Below, in pieces: positions 43,823-54,410 of a DNA stretch of 64,000 nucleotides; positions within the stretch are counted from its first letter, which is position 1, and each line of letters begins with the position of its first letter. The notes under the pieces are model-generated. The model searched no databases and was not told the origin of the DNA. It saw nothing but the letters and a program-made list of their open reading frames with translations. The translations under genes were made by a program, and so were the position numbers. The DNA comes from Morinoia aosen. Taxonomy: Eukaryota > Arthropoda > Malacostraca > Amphipoda > Talitridae. The DNA lies in contig CM059575.1 of the NCBI GenBank assembly GCA_030386875.1, positions 15,834,293-15,898,292 on the forward strand, written 5' to 3'.

Positions 43823-46800
43823 TTATACATAGTTTGGGCGTCTCGTCCGATTCCTCAGAGAATATCTAGGAATTATTCCTTCATTTCTCTGGCTTGTGCT
43901 CGGCACTGTAGGAATGTCGTTCGTCTCTGCCTCTTGTGGTTCGTCTTCTTCGTCACCGTTATTGAAAGGGAAGGCCATGGCGTCGTCAAAATAAGCACGT
44001 TTCACACGGTTCAGGTGCACGGTCTGCTCCTTTCGATCCGAGTACACGCCCTTGATGGTGATGTTATTTCCCCGTCGAGAAATCACACGGAAGGGGCCTC
44101 TGAAGCGCGAAGGGAAGGCTCTGCCTTCAGTGTGTCCAGTTACGTTCCTAAGCATGATTAGCTCTCCTGCTTGAATGTCACATTCTTTGGCCGTTCGATT
44201 ATAAATGTTTGCGGCAGCTTGCCTCGCAGCTTCCGAATTCTTCCGAACTGCAGCAAATGCTCTGGACAGTCGGAGCGAGACTTCAGTTGAATACTCTTTG
44301 TCACATGCGTAGTTTATAGGCTGCTCCTTGAAGATGTCGTGGAAGGGAAGGTTTGCGTCTCGGCCGTAGAACAGAAAGAACGGCGTGTCCTTAATCGCAG
44401 TTTGATAGGAAGTATTCACCGCGAGAGTCGCAAAGGCGACGCTCTCGTCCCAAGTGAACTTATCCTCAGCCGCTAAGTGAGAGATTGCAGTCTTTAAGAT
44501 ACCGTTCATTCTCTCGCAGCAACCGTTCGCCATCGCGTGGTAAGCAGTCGTCGTTTGTGATCTCGCTTTGAGATTTTTGCAGACGTCCTGGAATAACCTA
44601 TTGGTAAATTCGCTGCCTCTGTCACTGACGATCGTATTCGGGGCAGAGAATTTTCCGACGTATTGGACAAAAGCTCTGGTAACAGTATCCGCAGACTTAT
44701 CTGAAAGGGGGTAAGCATCAACATACCTAGTAAAATGATCAACTATCGTTAGAAGGTATTTGTTGCCTGCGTAACTAACAGGAAGCTCAACAAGGTCAAC
44801 TGCAACTCTTTCAAGGGGATAGGAGGTTTCAGGGAATTTTCCCAAGGGAACTTTAAATTGACCCTGCCATTTTGTTCGTTGGCAAGCTAGACATTTCTTC
44901 ACGTGGTCTTTGACGTCACGAATTTGATTAATCCAGAAGAATTTATCTCTGGCACGTTCAAGAGTTCTCAGGAAACCCATATGAGCGGACAAATCATTGT
45001 CATGGCTCAGCTTTAAAGCTACCTTAACTAAAGACTTAGGAATGACTATCTGTACATTACTTCTACCGTTTCTGCGTTTCTTTCTCGACAACCTGCATAG
45101 AACATCGTTATCATCAATGAAATATTCGTCAATATTAGAAATCTTACAGTTACCTCTATCATTATTATTTATTACATCTCTAACAGAAGACCAATATGGG
45201 TCCAAGCTCTGCTCCAAAGCTACATCATCCAAACTCAGTGGCTGGGCGGTCTCGGCAGCAACACCTGGCTGCTCGCTTGACGTGGGTCGAGAGCACACAT
45301 CGTTGACAGAAGCACCTGTCGCGTCATTATCAGAACATGGCTTAATTCTAGAAGGAACATCAGCATTAATTTTAGGATCATTCTTATTACTACAATTGGA
45401 CTCAGCAGTGTCTACGACAGCATTGACAATTCTTTCCGACCTAGACAAATAGTCGGGCAAGTGGTGTTGTGCTCCCGGCTTGTATCGAACAGAGAAATTA
45501 TACTCCTGAAGAAGCAAAGCCCATCGGGAGATGCGATGGTTACCTGTCTTGTTTGCGAAAATAAACGTCAGGGGGCGGTGATCTGTTACTACGACGAATT
45601 CATTTAAGTACAGGTACGCATCATAATGTTTGATTGAATCATGAATAGCGAGTGCTTCGAGTTCAGTTGCAGAGTATTTAAGTTCGTTTCCTTTTAATTT
45701 ACGACTATAATATGCTACTGGTAACTCGATGCCGTCGTGCATCTGGAGCAGTGCTCCTCCGATTGCAATGCCCGAGGCATCAGTGTGCAGCACGAACTCT
45801 TTCTGAAAGTCGGGAAACTTAAGTATTGGCGCAGACACAAGTTTATCTTTTAAATCATCAAAAGCTCGCTGATGGATGTCAGTCCACTTAAACGAGTTCG
45901 TTTTCTTTGTAAGCTCAGTAAGAGGTGCCGCGATATGTGCGTAATTTTGAATGAATTTTCTGAAAAATCCGGTTGAGCCTAAGAATCTCTTCACCTCTTT
46001 AGTACTCCTAGGCCTCAAAGCATCGGCTAGAGCTCGCACCTTGTCAGGTCTGGGAGTTAGTCCCTCTGAACTGACTTTGATACCAAGGAAAGTCACGCTA
46101 CTGGCCGCAAATTGGCATTTCTTGAGACTCAATTTGAAGCCTGAAGCAGCTGTTTGAAGTAACGCCTTATCCAAATGTTCGACATGAGTCTCGAAATTTT
46201 TTGAATAGATGATGATGTCGTCAACGTAACAGAACAGAAATTTTGAAATGAATGGAGAAAAAGCCATGTTGACTGCTCTTTGAAGTGCGGCTGCGGATGT
46301 GATAAGACCTTGGGGTGACCGGCAGTACCTGTAACTACCTGTAGGCGTTCTGAAAGCGGTAATGTCTCTGCTCTCTGGGGACAATTCGATCTGATGATAG
46401 GAGCTTCTCATATCAAGGGTCGTGAATAAATTTGAGTCCTTTAGACTTTCGAGGGTGTCAGTCATATGCGGAATAGGGAAAGTGTCTTTCTTAACTATTT
46501 TGTTGATAAGACGAAAATCGACAACTATCCTATGAGTTCCATCGTTTTTTCTGACTGTCAAAATAGGTGACGACCATGGGGAGTAAGCTGGCTCTATAAC
46601 TTTCTGTTTCAGCATCTCTTGGACATGCTCTTCAACTAATTGTTTTGTAGCGTGAGGAACTCGATATTGGGGCGTATTGATTGGCTCATGACCCTGAATG
46701 TCTAATCTATGTACAGCATTTCGCGCATGACCAATCTCGTCTCCAACCGCGAACGCATTCCTGTGTTTGTTAACCAAATTTACAAGGGTCGTTCTCTGAT

Positions 46801-47722
46801 CTAAGTTCAAATGGGACAGGTCGACATTGTCAATCATTCCATTGAAATCGGGCTCCCGACGTCTCTCTGCGTCACGTATGAGCCTGCTATTCCTAACCTC
46901 GATCTGCCTATCCTGGTCAGTGTGGCACCGAGCTGACTCGCTCGTGTGTCCACCATCTCTGTGCACAGCTGTCACTGTCTCGTAGGCCTTGCTCTGCGTC
47001 TGCGCTCGAGCATCACTTTCGCTTTCGTCTGAGCCAGACTCTGGGTCCTCAATGGCAACATCTAAACTAGCACAAATTTTATTTCTAGGTACAAGAACAC
47101 TCTTATCATTATAATTTACAAAAACTACAGGCACGGTACCATCACGGACTGTGGCTAACGTGCGAGGCACTGCTATTCCTTTGCATGTAACGCTCTGCTT
47201 TAGAACGACTGTCTTCCCATTCATGTGCTTGGGAACTCTCAAAAAGGAATGACATAACGTGCCTCCTTCAACAGTCAGATCATGTGACATTCTTGCGACA
47301 CTGAATGATGCATCCTCAGATTGTTTCACAAAATTTACTGAATTAGAAGCAGCAACTGATTGAAATGGGTAAATTTTATCATTAATTCTCACGTGACCTT
47401 TCTCATGCTGACTGTATTTTATTTCAACGCCGAATCTTTTAAGGAAATCTCGGCCTATCAAGACAGCTCCAGGGAAGTAAGAATCTTCCACAATTATAGC
47501 AGAATGGCAATACTCAACATCACCTAGTTTAAATTTCAGGTCAATCGTGCCTCGAGTGTGGAGATTATCTCCATTAACAGAACAAAGAACTTTAGTGCAT
47601 CGTTTAATTCGGGGAAGAGTTTTGAATAATTTGTTAATTACACAAGATTTCACAAGAGTCACGGAAGAGCCTGAATCAACGAATGTGGAGCATTTTTTCT
47701 GTTCAACATTTAGCAAAATCAC
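43823..47722 (-). CDS. Gypsy 2 pol polyprotein
   Basis: 1299 codons, uninterrupted. Protease: TFVDSGSSVTLV (Asp about residue 16) and AVLIGRDFL (about 87-94). RT: SPILTVRKNDGTHRIVVDFR, TLDMRSSYHQIEL and CYVDDIIIYS with YVDD at about 499-502. RNase H: FVLHTDASGIAIGGALLQ and VVTDHRPLTFIF. Integrase: zinc-binding HDNDLSAHMGF...CLACQRTK, then catalytic residues in AVDLVELPVS, IVSDRGSEFTN and GCCERMNGILK. The C-terminus has GPFRVISRRGNNITIKG. Before residue 1 there is no ATG (the first codon given is GTG). The frame continues upstream behind a slippery heptamer, so pol is made by -1 frameshifting from gag. The PFGL motif of most Gypsy RTs reads PQGL here. Confidence 0.95.
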   Translation of the reverse strand: MILLNVEQKKCSTFVDSGSSVTLVKSCVINKLFKTLPRIKRCTKVLCSVNGDNLHTRGTIDLKFKLGDVEYCHSAIIVEDSYFPGAVLIGRDFLKRFGVEIKYSQHEKGHVRINDKIYPFQSVAASNSVNFVKQSEDASFSVARMSHDLTVEGGTLCHSFLRVPKHMNGKTVVLKQSVTCKGIAVPRTLATVRDGTVPVVFVNYNDKSVLVPRNKICASLDVAIEDPESGSDESESDARAQTQSKAYETVTAVHRDGGHTSESARCHTDQDRQIEVRNSRLIRDAERRREPDFNGMIDNVDLSHLNLDQRTTLVNLVNKHRNAFAVGDEIGHARNAVHRLDIQGHEPINTPQYRVPHATKQLVEEHVQEMLKQKVIEPAYSPWSSPILTVRKNDGTHRIVVDFRLINKIVKKDTFPIPHMTDTLESLKDSNLFTTLDMRSSYHQIELSPESRDITAFRTPTGSYRYCRSPQGLITSAAALQRAVNMAFSPFISKFLFCYVDDIIIYSKNFETHVEHLDKALLQTAASGFKLSLKKCQFAASSVTFLGIKVSSEGLTPRPDKVRALADALRPRSTKEVKRFLGSTGFFRKFIQNYAHIAAPLTELTKKTNSFKWTDIHQRAFDDLKDKLVSAPILKFPDFQKEFVLHTDASGIAIGGALLQMHDGIELPVAYYSRKLKGNELKYSATELEALAIHDSIKHYDAYLYLNEFVVVTDHRPLTFIFANKTGNHRISRWALLLQEYNFSVRYKPGAQHHLPDYLSRSERIVNAVVDTAESNCSNKNDPKINADVPSRIKPCSDNDATGASVNDVCSRPTSSEQPGVAAETAQPLSLDDVALEQSLDPYWSSVRDVINNNDRGNCKISNIDEYFIDDNDVLCRLSRKKRRNGRSNVQIVIPKSLVKVALKLSHDNDLSAHMGFLRTLERARDKFFWINQIRDVKDHVKKCLACQRTKWQGQFKVPLGKFPETSYPLERVAVDLVELPVSYAGNKYLLTIVDHFTRYVDAYPLSDKSADTVTRAFVQYVGKFSAPNTIVSDRGSEFTNRLFQDVCKNLKARSQTTTAYHAMANGCCERMNGILKTAISHLAAEDKFTWDESVAFATLAVNTSYQTAIKDTPFFLFYGRDANLPFHDIFKEQPINYACDKEYSTEVSLRLSRAFAAVRKNSEAARQAAANIYNRTAKECDIQAGELIMLRNVTGHTEGRAFPSRFRGPFRVISRRGNNITIKGVYSDRKEQTVHLNRVKRAYFDDAMAFPFNNGDEEDEPQEAETNDIPTVPSTSQRNEGIIPRYSLRNRTRRPNYV

Positions 47723-48552
47723 GGGGGAAAAGCTTTTCGGTTGCCGTGGAAGTTTTTTGACTTTACTGCGGCGATGTCACCATTCTGACTCGGGTGGCCA
47801 TTGAATTTGCGTTGATAATTATTAAACGGACGAGCATTTTTGTGTGAAGCACTCTGCCATTTAAATGGGTTCTTAGGCTGGTACGCTCGCTTTTGTGGTG
47901 AATTGTATTGGTATTTCTCCACCACTACATCACTCTCGTGGGCACGCCTTTTGCGACTCAACAAAGATCTTTCTTCGATCAAAGATTCCTCAATTGACCT
48001 CGCTTTGTCTAGGAGTTTTGTCACACTCTCAGGGTCGAAATCATGAGATAATTTTTCACTGATCTTGGGGTTCATATTTTTAATGATAGTCGGGATTAGA
48101 ATTTTTTGTGCATTGGCATCCTCGTAGTGCCATTCTTGGCCGAACACGTCTTTCCAGCTAGCTAGAACGCGAGTTGCAAATGCATTGACACTCTCATCAT
48201 TCTCTTGACGCAGACTAAATAGGATTTTATGAACAGTTTTTCTATAATTTACAGCCCCCTTGTACACAGAAATAAGCCAAGTTTTAACATCTTCCAGAGT
48301 GACTAATTGGTCCGATTTAAGAACGTAAGAATCCCAAGCCTTCCCGGTAAGAGCATTTTTCAAATAACGACATTGCAAATCTTTATCATTAGTGTAAATG
48401 TCAACTCGAGTCTGGAAGTGTTTTAAAAATGAAGTTACACAGCCTTCGCCGTTAAATTTAGGCAGATCAATTGCATGATTCAAAGTGACAAAGTTGTTGT
48501 GAGTATTCTCACCGTTGTTACTTTGATTACTTTCATTTTCGTCCCCAGCCAT
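47719..48552 (-). CDS. Gypsy 2 gag
   Basis: 277 codons starting MAGDENESNQ. Residues about 30-200 match the capsid-like retrotransposon gag fold (LPKFNGEGCVTSFLKHFQTR, AWDSYVL, FATRVLASWKDVFG). The C-terminus is basic (SRKRRAHES, KRAYQPKNPFKW) and lacks any CCHC zinc knuckle, unlike Gypsy 1 gag. The TGA stop overlaps pol. A slippery sequence lies about ten codons before it. Confidence 0.9.
   Translation of the reverse strand: MAGDENESNQSNNGENTHNNFVTLNHAIDLPKFNGEGCVTSFLKHFQTRVDIYTNDKDLQCRYLKNALTGKAWDSYVLKSDQLVTLEDVKTWLISVYKGAVNYRKTVHKILFSLRQENDESVNAFATRVLASWKDVFGQEWHYEDANAQKILIPTIIKNMNPKISEKLSHDFDPESVTKLLDKARSIEESLIEERSLLSRKRRAHESDVVVEKYQYNSPQKRAYQPKNPFKWQSASHKNARPFNNYQRKFNGHPSQNGDIAAVKSKNFHGNRKAFPP
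47752..47758 (-). promoter_or_regulatory. -1 ribosomal frameshift heptamer A AAA AAC
   Basis: On the minus strand the gag frame reads TCA AAA AAC TTC, which puts A-AAA-AAC in exact X-XXY-YYZ register. The -1 frame is then open straight into pol. The site is 31 bases before the gag TGA. Confidence 0.7.
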
Positions 48553-49283
48553 GATTTCAACAGTTAATTAGGGCAAAATTGGCGAAGCAAAATAGATTGA
48601 CAATGAACACTGATAGCAATTTAGAGTTTCAAATTAGAAGTTTAAATGCAATGTTTCGTACAATATGTTTCCAAATACACAGACATAATTGAATCTTTCG
48701 CACAATAAGCTTCCAAATGCACAGAAATAATTGGATAGATCCGACAAAAGCAATGCACAAAGACACGAAATATCAAAAATAGAACAAAACGGATCAAATC
48801 AATAGGAAAACGGGTTAAATCACTTAATAAAACGGGTTAAATCAATGAATAAAACAACACACATTAATACAATGGCATCAAAATAAAGAGCACAATAATC
48901 TTATTACAGAGGCGGTCTTGCATGGATTAATACACGTCATAAGGAAATAAATCAAGAGGGCTAAATTAATAAAACGGATTAAATGGATTAACACACACGG
49001 TAAGGAAATAAATGAATTAATACACACGGTAAAGAAATAAATCAATACGCAAATAAAGTGACATGAGGACATACACATTTCTAGTGAAATATTACAAATT
49101 ATAAATGAGATGAATGGATTTTAAACAATTACTTGGGCCATTTAATTTATGTTACAAAAAGTGTTTTTTTTTTTTTTCATAGGTAGCGTGGCAACAGCGG
49201 TCTCTCACAGAGGCGTGGAACCGGCAAGATCAAATTAAATTATACCAAATTCAATATTAAATCCTGCGCCGCTGCCAACCAAT
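48553..49283 (-). other. Gypsy 2 leader with primer-binding site
   Basis: TGGTTGGCAGCGGCGCAGGA begins two bases inside the 5' LTR (about 49262-49281 on the minus strand) and is the probable primer-binding site. The rest of the leader is AT-rich with short direct repeats (plus strand AAAACGGGTTAAATCA at about 48787-48845 and CACACGGTAAGGAAATAAAT at about 48945-49040). Confidence 0.6.
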
Positions 49284-50031
49284 TGTTACGATCCTCCTTC
49301 TTCAAGATCGAACGAAGTGATTAAATTTTCTCCTTTTGGATAAATCGTTCAAATGAAATAAATCTCTTTTCTCATTCTCAGTGGAATCTCATGGCCGGCA
49401 TCCTAATTTAAGGCGCAACTATAGCAGGCATTGAAACACACGTTATATGTGGCCACACAATTTACTGTTATAAACGGATATCACCAATATGCCGGGGATT
49501 TGTTAAAACCCGCAAACGTATATAGCTACAAAGAGGTAATCTTACGCACACTCGTGTGAAGCGCTGGTGCAGGTTTCGTTGGATTCGAAGTAGCCTCGTT
49601 TACTTTATTTGAATAACCAGTTGATTTAAGCGTTAAGTCACAGTTGAAATTTATACAATAACAATACCCAGCACGCCGGACTGGATTCTATCACAAAACT
49701 CAAGTAAAACGGCGTGTACGAGGACCTTCGACGATAGTGACACGTAGGGTAGTGAGAGCTCTTTACCTTAGGGACAACCCTTTATAGATGCAGTTACCGC
49801 CGCTACTTTCCGCGACGGTTGGCATCAGTAACGGCCGTGAGACCAACTTTCGGGACTTTTTTTGGTATGGCCCCGTCGTTGTCGGGCTGGCGTCGCTCGG
49901 AGCTGCTGATGTAGCTTTCGCTGAGCTACGCAGAATCTTGCAACCGTCGCTGGTGCACTGAGTACGAAACTCCCTTGCTGGCGAAAACGTTGTTCGTGTA
50001 TGGCACGTCGTTACATAGAGGGTACACAACA
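49284..50031 (-). repeat. Gypsy 2 5' LTR
   Basis: 748 bp, transcribed leftward. Its U3 end (50031) lies five bases from the ATG of the piggyBac transposase, which is on the opposite strand. Confidence 0.95.
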
Positions 50032-50036
50032 CTGCA

Positions 50037-50053
50037 ATGGCGCGCAAACAATG
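50037..50053 (+). pseudogene. piggyBac transposase exon 1 (17 nt)
   Basis: ATGGCGCGCAAACAATG followed by a strong donor GTATGTAAGT. It joins in phase to the acceptor at 50334 (CTACCCTCAACAG), giving MARKQ-W then LNDDQIFDLL. The Gypsy 2 insertion stands five bases upstream, so the native 5' UTR and promoter are now 8.4 kb away. Confidence 0.7.
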
Positions 50054-50191
50054 GTATGTAAGTAGATAATAGTAAACAAAATATTAACTTGTTATAGCTC
50101 AAATTACTCTTGAATAGTGTTAGAATGTGTTCATTATTGCATATATGAAATTTATGACACAAAATTTTAATTAAAAAACAAATAAAACGAA

Positions 50192-50211
50192 GTGGCAGGA
50201 TATCCTGCCAC
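50192..50211. promoter_or_regulatory. Perfect 20-bp palindrome in piggyBac intron
   Basis: GTGGCAGGATATCCTGCCAC is its own reverse complement. Variants lie just inside both element ends (41389-41408, 52566-52585). A protein-binding site is inferred. Confidence 0.6.
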
Positions 50212-50334
50212 TCATCATCAAATACATGAACTCTGCCTATATACATTTAAAATGTTTCTTACATCAATAATATCAAACGCATAATTAGTTAAGATAGATT
50301 GATTTCTTATATATTTATTTTCTACCCTCAACAG

Positions 50335-52088
50335 GCTCAACGATGATCAAATCTTTGATCTTTTACTGAAGAGTGATGACAATGATAGTGACAGTGAAAC
50401 AGGTGTCGCTATTAGCATTGTCCCTCCTCTTGAGGATCCCAACGCAATGACGGATTGTGATTCTGACGACTCTGACGACGAGGTGACTTCTAACCCAGAT
50501 CATCTACCCCGTCGAATTCTACTCACTAACGTACTCACCACGGACTTGGATAATGAGACAGAAATAGAAAATGTCAGAGAAAATGAAGCTCCCAATGCGC
50601 CTAGTACTTCAAAAAGTACAAAATCATCACAAAAGAAATCTCTCCCTGTATGGAAAAAGTTATGCAAAGGAAATCTGCTTATGAAATACCTGATTTTGAA
50701 AAATGTACTTCAGAAAACTTAGTGATGAGAGATCCTGTAGAATGTTTGAACAAATTTTGGACCAAAGAATTTATTGAAAAGATTTGTCATCAAAGTAAAG
50801 TTTATGCCATGCAAAAGTCTCTTTCTTCAGAATGTATGACTCCTGACAACCTGCGGGTATTTGTTGCAATCCTATTACTCTCAGGGTACAACAAACTTCT
50901 CTACAGACGTATGTACTGGAAGACATCGGATGATTGCAACAACACTCTAATTTCACAATCAATGAGGAGGGATACGTTTGAACAAATCATGCGTATATTG
51001 CATTTTTCCAACAACATGGCAATCAATGAGGATAGATTTTACAAGGTCTGACCCTTATTTGAACAACTGAATAAAGTTTGCAAACTGAAGAAAATCCCAG
51101 AATATTCAAGTATAGATGAAGTGATGATCCCCTATTATGGTAAACATGGTGACAAGCAGTACATCAGAGGAAAACCTATACGGTATGGCTTCAAACTGTG
51201 GGCTGCCTGCTCAGCAGATGGCTCTCTACTGCATGTCGAGCCGTATTGCGGCATTCATACCAGGATTCCTGATAGAGGCTTTGGCCATGGCCCAAATGTA
51301 GTATTGGAGATGCTTCATCAATTGAAATTATGGCCAGGGCAGCATGTAGTTTTTTGATAACCTCTTCACAAACATTCCTTTGCTGAAGGAGCTATTGAAA
51401 ATGAAGATTGGTGAGGCGACAGGGACTTTGAGAGAAGATAGGCAGCAAAAGGCCCTAATGACGAAGGCCAACATGATGAAGAAGCCGCGTGGCGATACGG
51501 AGGAAGCCTTCACTGAAAACGTATCTGTAGTAAAGTGGAAGGATAACAAACCTGTGATGGTCACTTCAAACAAGCACAAAAATCATCCACTTCAGAAGGC
51601 CTCCAGGTGGGACAAGGCTGAAAAGAAACATATAACCGTGGACATGCCTCATTCGATCAACATTTATAACAAATCCATGGGGGGTGTTGATCTCTTCGAT
51701 CAAACGGTGTCATCGTACGGAATTAGGATTCATTTTAAAAAAATGGTGGTGGCCTATTTTCGCTTGGAGCATCAATACACAAACGGTTTGCGCATGGCAA
51801 CTTTACAAAGAGAAAGAAGACATCTCACAGCTTGAATTTACCCGTCATGAGGTAATCGCCACAATGACAAAATATGGCACATCAAAAGAAAAGGCCTGGT
51901 CCAAAAGAGCTGCCAAAAGGTCCGGCCACATCAAGCGTTCGTTTCAATGAAGCTCAGCATTGGACAATGAAGGGGGGAAAAACCCAATGCTCGATGTCGT
52001 CAATGCTCCTCCAGAACAATCTTCATGTGTAAGATGTGTGACATCCCTCTTCACCCCGAATCCATGGAGCCCTTCCACACAAAATGAA
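50335..52088 (+). pseudogene. piggyBac transposase, main exon, degraded
   Basis: The N-terminal acidic region (DDNDSDSETG, DSDDSDDE) and the DDE domain are recognisable. First catalytic block: PEYSSIDEVMIPYYGKHGDK, then YIRGKPIRYGFKLWAACS. The block expected to hold the second Asp near 51357 is broken (GQHVVF-stop, then NLFTNIPLL in another frame). Third block: IYNKSMGGVDLFDQ. A C-terminal Cys/His block (MCKMCDIPLHPE, PFHTK) ends the protein near 52088. Breaks visible: a frame change at about 50650-50700, an in-frame TGA at 51049, a stop and frame change at 51355, and another frame change near 51800. The transposase is therefore inactive. Confidence 0.88.
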
Positions 52089-52565
52089 GTGAAAATAAGT
52101 GAAAATATCTGATCTATATAAGAAAGCATTAGCTACATTTTGTAAATCCAATGTTATTTTACATTCAAAGCTTTGGTATTATCTATCTATACTGGAAAGT
52201 ATTATAAATACATTCTTATAAGGAACGCATTATTATATTATTTACTGGGAGCACAAAGTTGTCTAAATACTAGTATTTTGTTGCTTGGTTTTAGTTTCAA
52301 ATATTATCATTCAGAAAGGGAGCATTTCTATAGTCATTCTACCCTTGTGATAAAAGAATGCAATTTGACGAGTTATTTGTTGTGTTATTTTATTTATATA
52401 TATGAATATTTTTCATAGAATATCTTTACTTAGAATAATAATTACACGAGTAAATGCATTATGTTCAATCATATTCGTTTTTATTTCTTCTACATGCATA
52501 AATTAATTTTGAAGTTATTTAAATTGAAATGTGGATTCCAATGAAATCCATGTATTTATAGACGA

Positions 52566-52585
52566 GGGGCAGGATTTCCTGCGTC
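52566..52585. promoter_or_regulatory. piggyBac right subterminal near-palindrome
   Basis: GGGGCAGGATTTCCTGCGTC, the right-hand counterpart of the left and intronic sites. Confidence 0.5.
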
Positions 52586-52716
52586 AAAAAATAACGGTTC
52601 CCATTCAATTTTTCACATTTTTTTAGTTTGATATTTTAAAAAAACCCTACCTAACAAATTACTATAGAAAAAATCTTAATATCTCGCCCCAATAATTCTC
52701 GTCCTTAATGGGTTAA

Positions 52717-53553
52717 ACTGAGAAAATGTATGATTAATGAAAGTAAATGTGATCATTACAGTTACCCTGATTGCTGCTCACTGGTTATAATTCCATCTAT
52801 GTATACACCATTAACTAGTCCAGATAAAAACATACACCATTAACCAGCATGGATAAAAATATACACCATTAACCAACCAGGGTAAAAATATGCACCATTT
52901 AATGTGCAGATAGATTAGATAAGAAATTTTAGCTAATTTCCATAGATACAACAATTGAATCCAACTTAAAGTATTTAATTTACATAAATGAAAGAATTGT
53001 TTCATATTTTGCAATGTATTTGCTGGTGAAGTAAGATGGAGCATTTTTTCATATGTTCATTCCTACTTTTTAAGCAACTAGGTGGTAATTGAATCAAATA
53101 GAAATTAGTAATTATTCATTAAGATTAACGGATTGGCCTGAAACCTCCAGCCAGTGAATTAACAGTCGAGACAGCCAGCTACAAAAGAAGAGAATTAGAG
53201 CTTGCTTAATTAAGCAGCTTCTACTTAGAGAGCTCTCTCGCTGGAAGGGAGCATTGCACAAATCACCTTTGGTTGCTGGGGCAAATACCTCTAGACGTGG
53301 GATTGTGAGGTACTTCCTTGCATCCCAAGAATCGAGTACGTCTTTCTCTGCCGTCCAATGTATATTTACCCTCCAGCCATTGCAACCATTGCTCTCTTGC
53401 AGTGCTGAGCTACTAAACCATTATTTAATTGTTACATTTGAATTGTCACTGTTTCTACCAGATGCCATTGTTTCAACAATCTTAGAATATTGTGTATTTT
53501 TTGTGTATCATTATTAAGGAATCTTAGGCACCTTTTACTTTCCACTCATTACA
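52717..53553. other. No gene seen
   Basis: AT-rich DNA with a threefold ACACCATTAACCA-type short repeat near 52805-52880. A GCTAATTTCCATAGATACAA fragment of the dispersed repeat lies at 52930-52950. The ORF at 53254-53517 has no recognisable motif. Confidence 0.45.
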
Positions 53554-54410
53554 TTAAGGGGACCGTACTCCCCCAAAAAAAATCCTAAACTATTCGGCCG
53601 ATCTTCATGAAACTTGGTATAGGTATGTAAAATTGAACAAGGATTAAGATTGGACTCATGTGTTTTTCCCATTTTCCCCATTGAAAACGTGCTATTCAAA
53701 GAAAACGTCAAAATCAGGGATCTGGGGAAAATCTATGGATGTAATCAGATTTTGAGATACAGAGATAATATTGGTATCAAAAGAAGCAGAAATGTATTCT
53801 CTACAACATGACGTGGAGTTATGTTGAATTTTCGAAATACTTATTGAAAAAAAATGAAAAATACAAAAATTTGACCCATTTTCACACTTTTCCTGACAAA
53901 AGAAAATGTAGCTAATTTTCTATTCCGAAAATGAATAAAAGCCCACGTCATCTTGTAGAGGATTAAATTTCGGTTCTTTTGATACTAAAATCATAACTGT
54001 AGCTCAAAAACTGAAAACTACCCGAGGTGTAGAAGCAGTAAATTTCAATTGTTCAGAAGAGCCAATTGTTCAGGAGAGCCAGGAGAGAGAGGACGACCGT
54101 ACTCCCAAAAAAAATCCTAAACTATTCGACCGATCTTCATGAAACTTGGTATAGGTATGCATAATTGAATAAGGATTAAGATTAGACTCGTATGTTTTTC
54201 CTTTTTTCGCCATAGAAAATGTGTTATTCTAAGAAAACGTACATATAACATATATACGTACATTTTCCCCCAACCCCCTTTTGACCCACTTCCTGTGGTC
54301 TTCTGGGTGTAAAACGTCACCAATATGTCCGCTACATATATACGTACATTTTAATGAATGAAAACGAAATTCAACAATTTCTTGATTCTTTGGGAGTACG
54401 GTTGCCTTAA
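53554..54410. mobile_element. TTAA-bounded inverted-repeat element, family 2
   Basis: TTAA-GGGGACCGTACTCCC on the left faces TTAA-GGCAACCGTACTCCC on the right. A block of about 120 bp starting CCTAAACTATTCGGCCGATC (about 53583) is repeated directly near 54115. There is no coding capacity. Confidence 0.7.

Larger units (their letters stand above)
41585..50031 (-). mobile_element. Ty3/Gypsy LTR retrotransposon 2
   Basis: An 8.4-kb element on the minus strand with two 748-bp LTRs (41585-42332, 49284-50031) of equal length that look identical. Termini are TG...CA. gag and pol are intact, pol in the -1 frame. The primer-binding site and polypurine tract sit where expected. Only CTG is visible as a flanking duplication. 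It landed between the left part of the piggyBac element and that element's start codon. The structure suggests a very recent, possibly active element. Confidence 0.95.
41371..52716 (+). mobile_element. piggyBac transposon interrupted by a Gypsy element
   Basis: TTAA target duplications lie at 41371-41374 and 52713-52716. The inverted repeats read CCCATTAATGCCGAG on the left and CCCATTAAGGACGAG on the right (13 of 15 identical). Without the Gypsy insert the element is about 2.9 kb. It encodes a spliced, now defective transposase on the plus strand. Related palindromes close to both ends and in the transposase intron may be transposase-binding sites. Confidence 0.92.
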
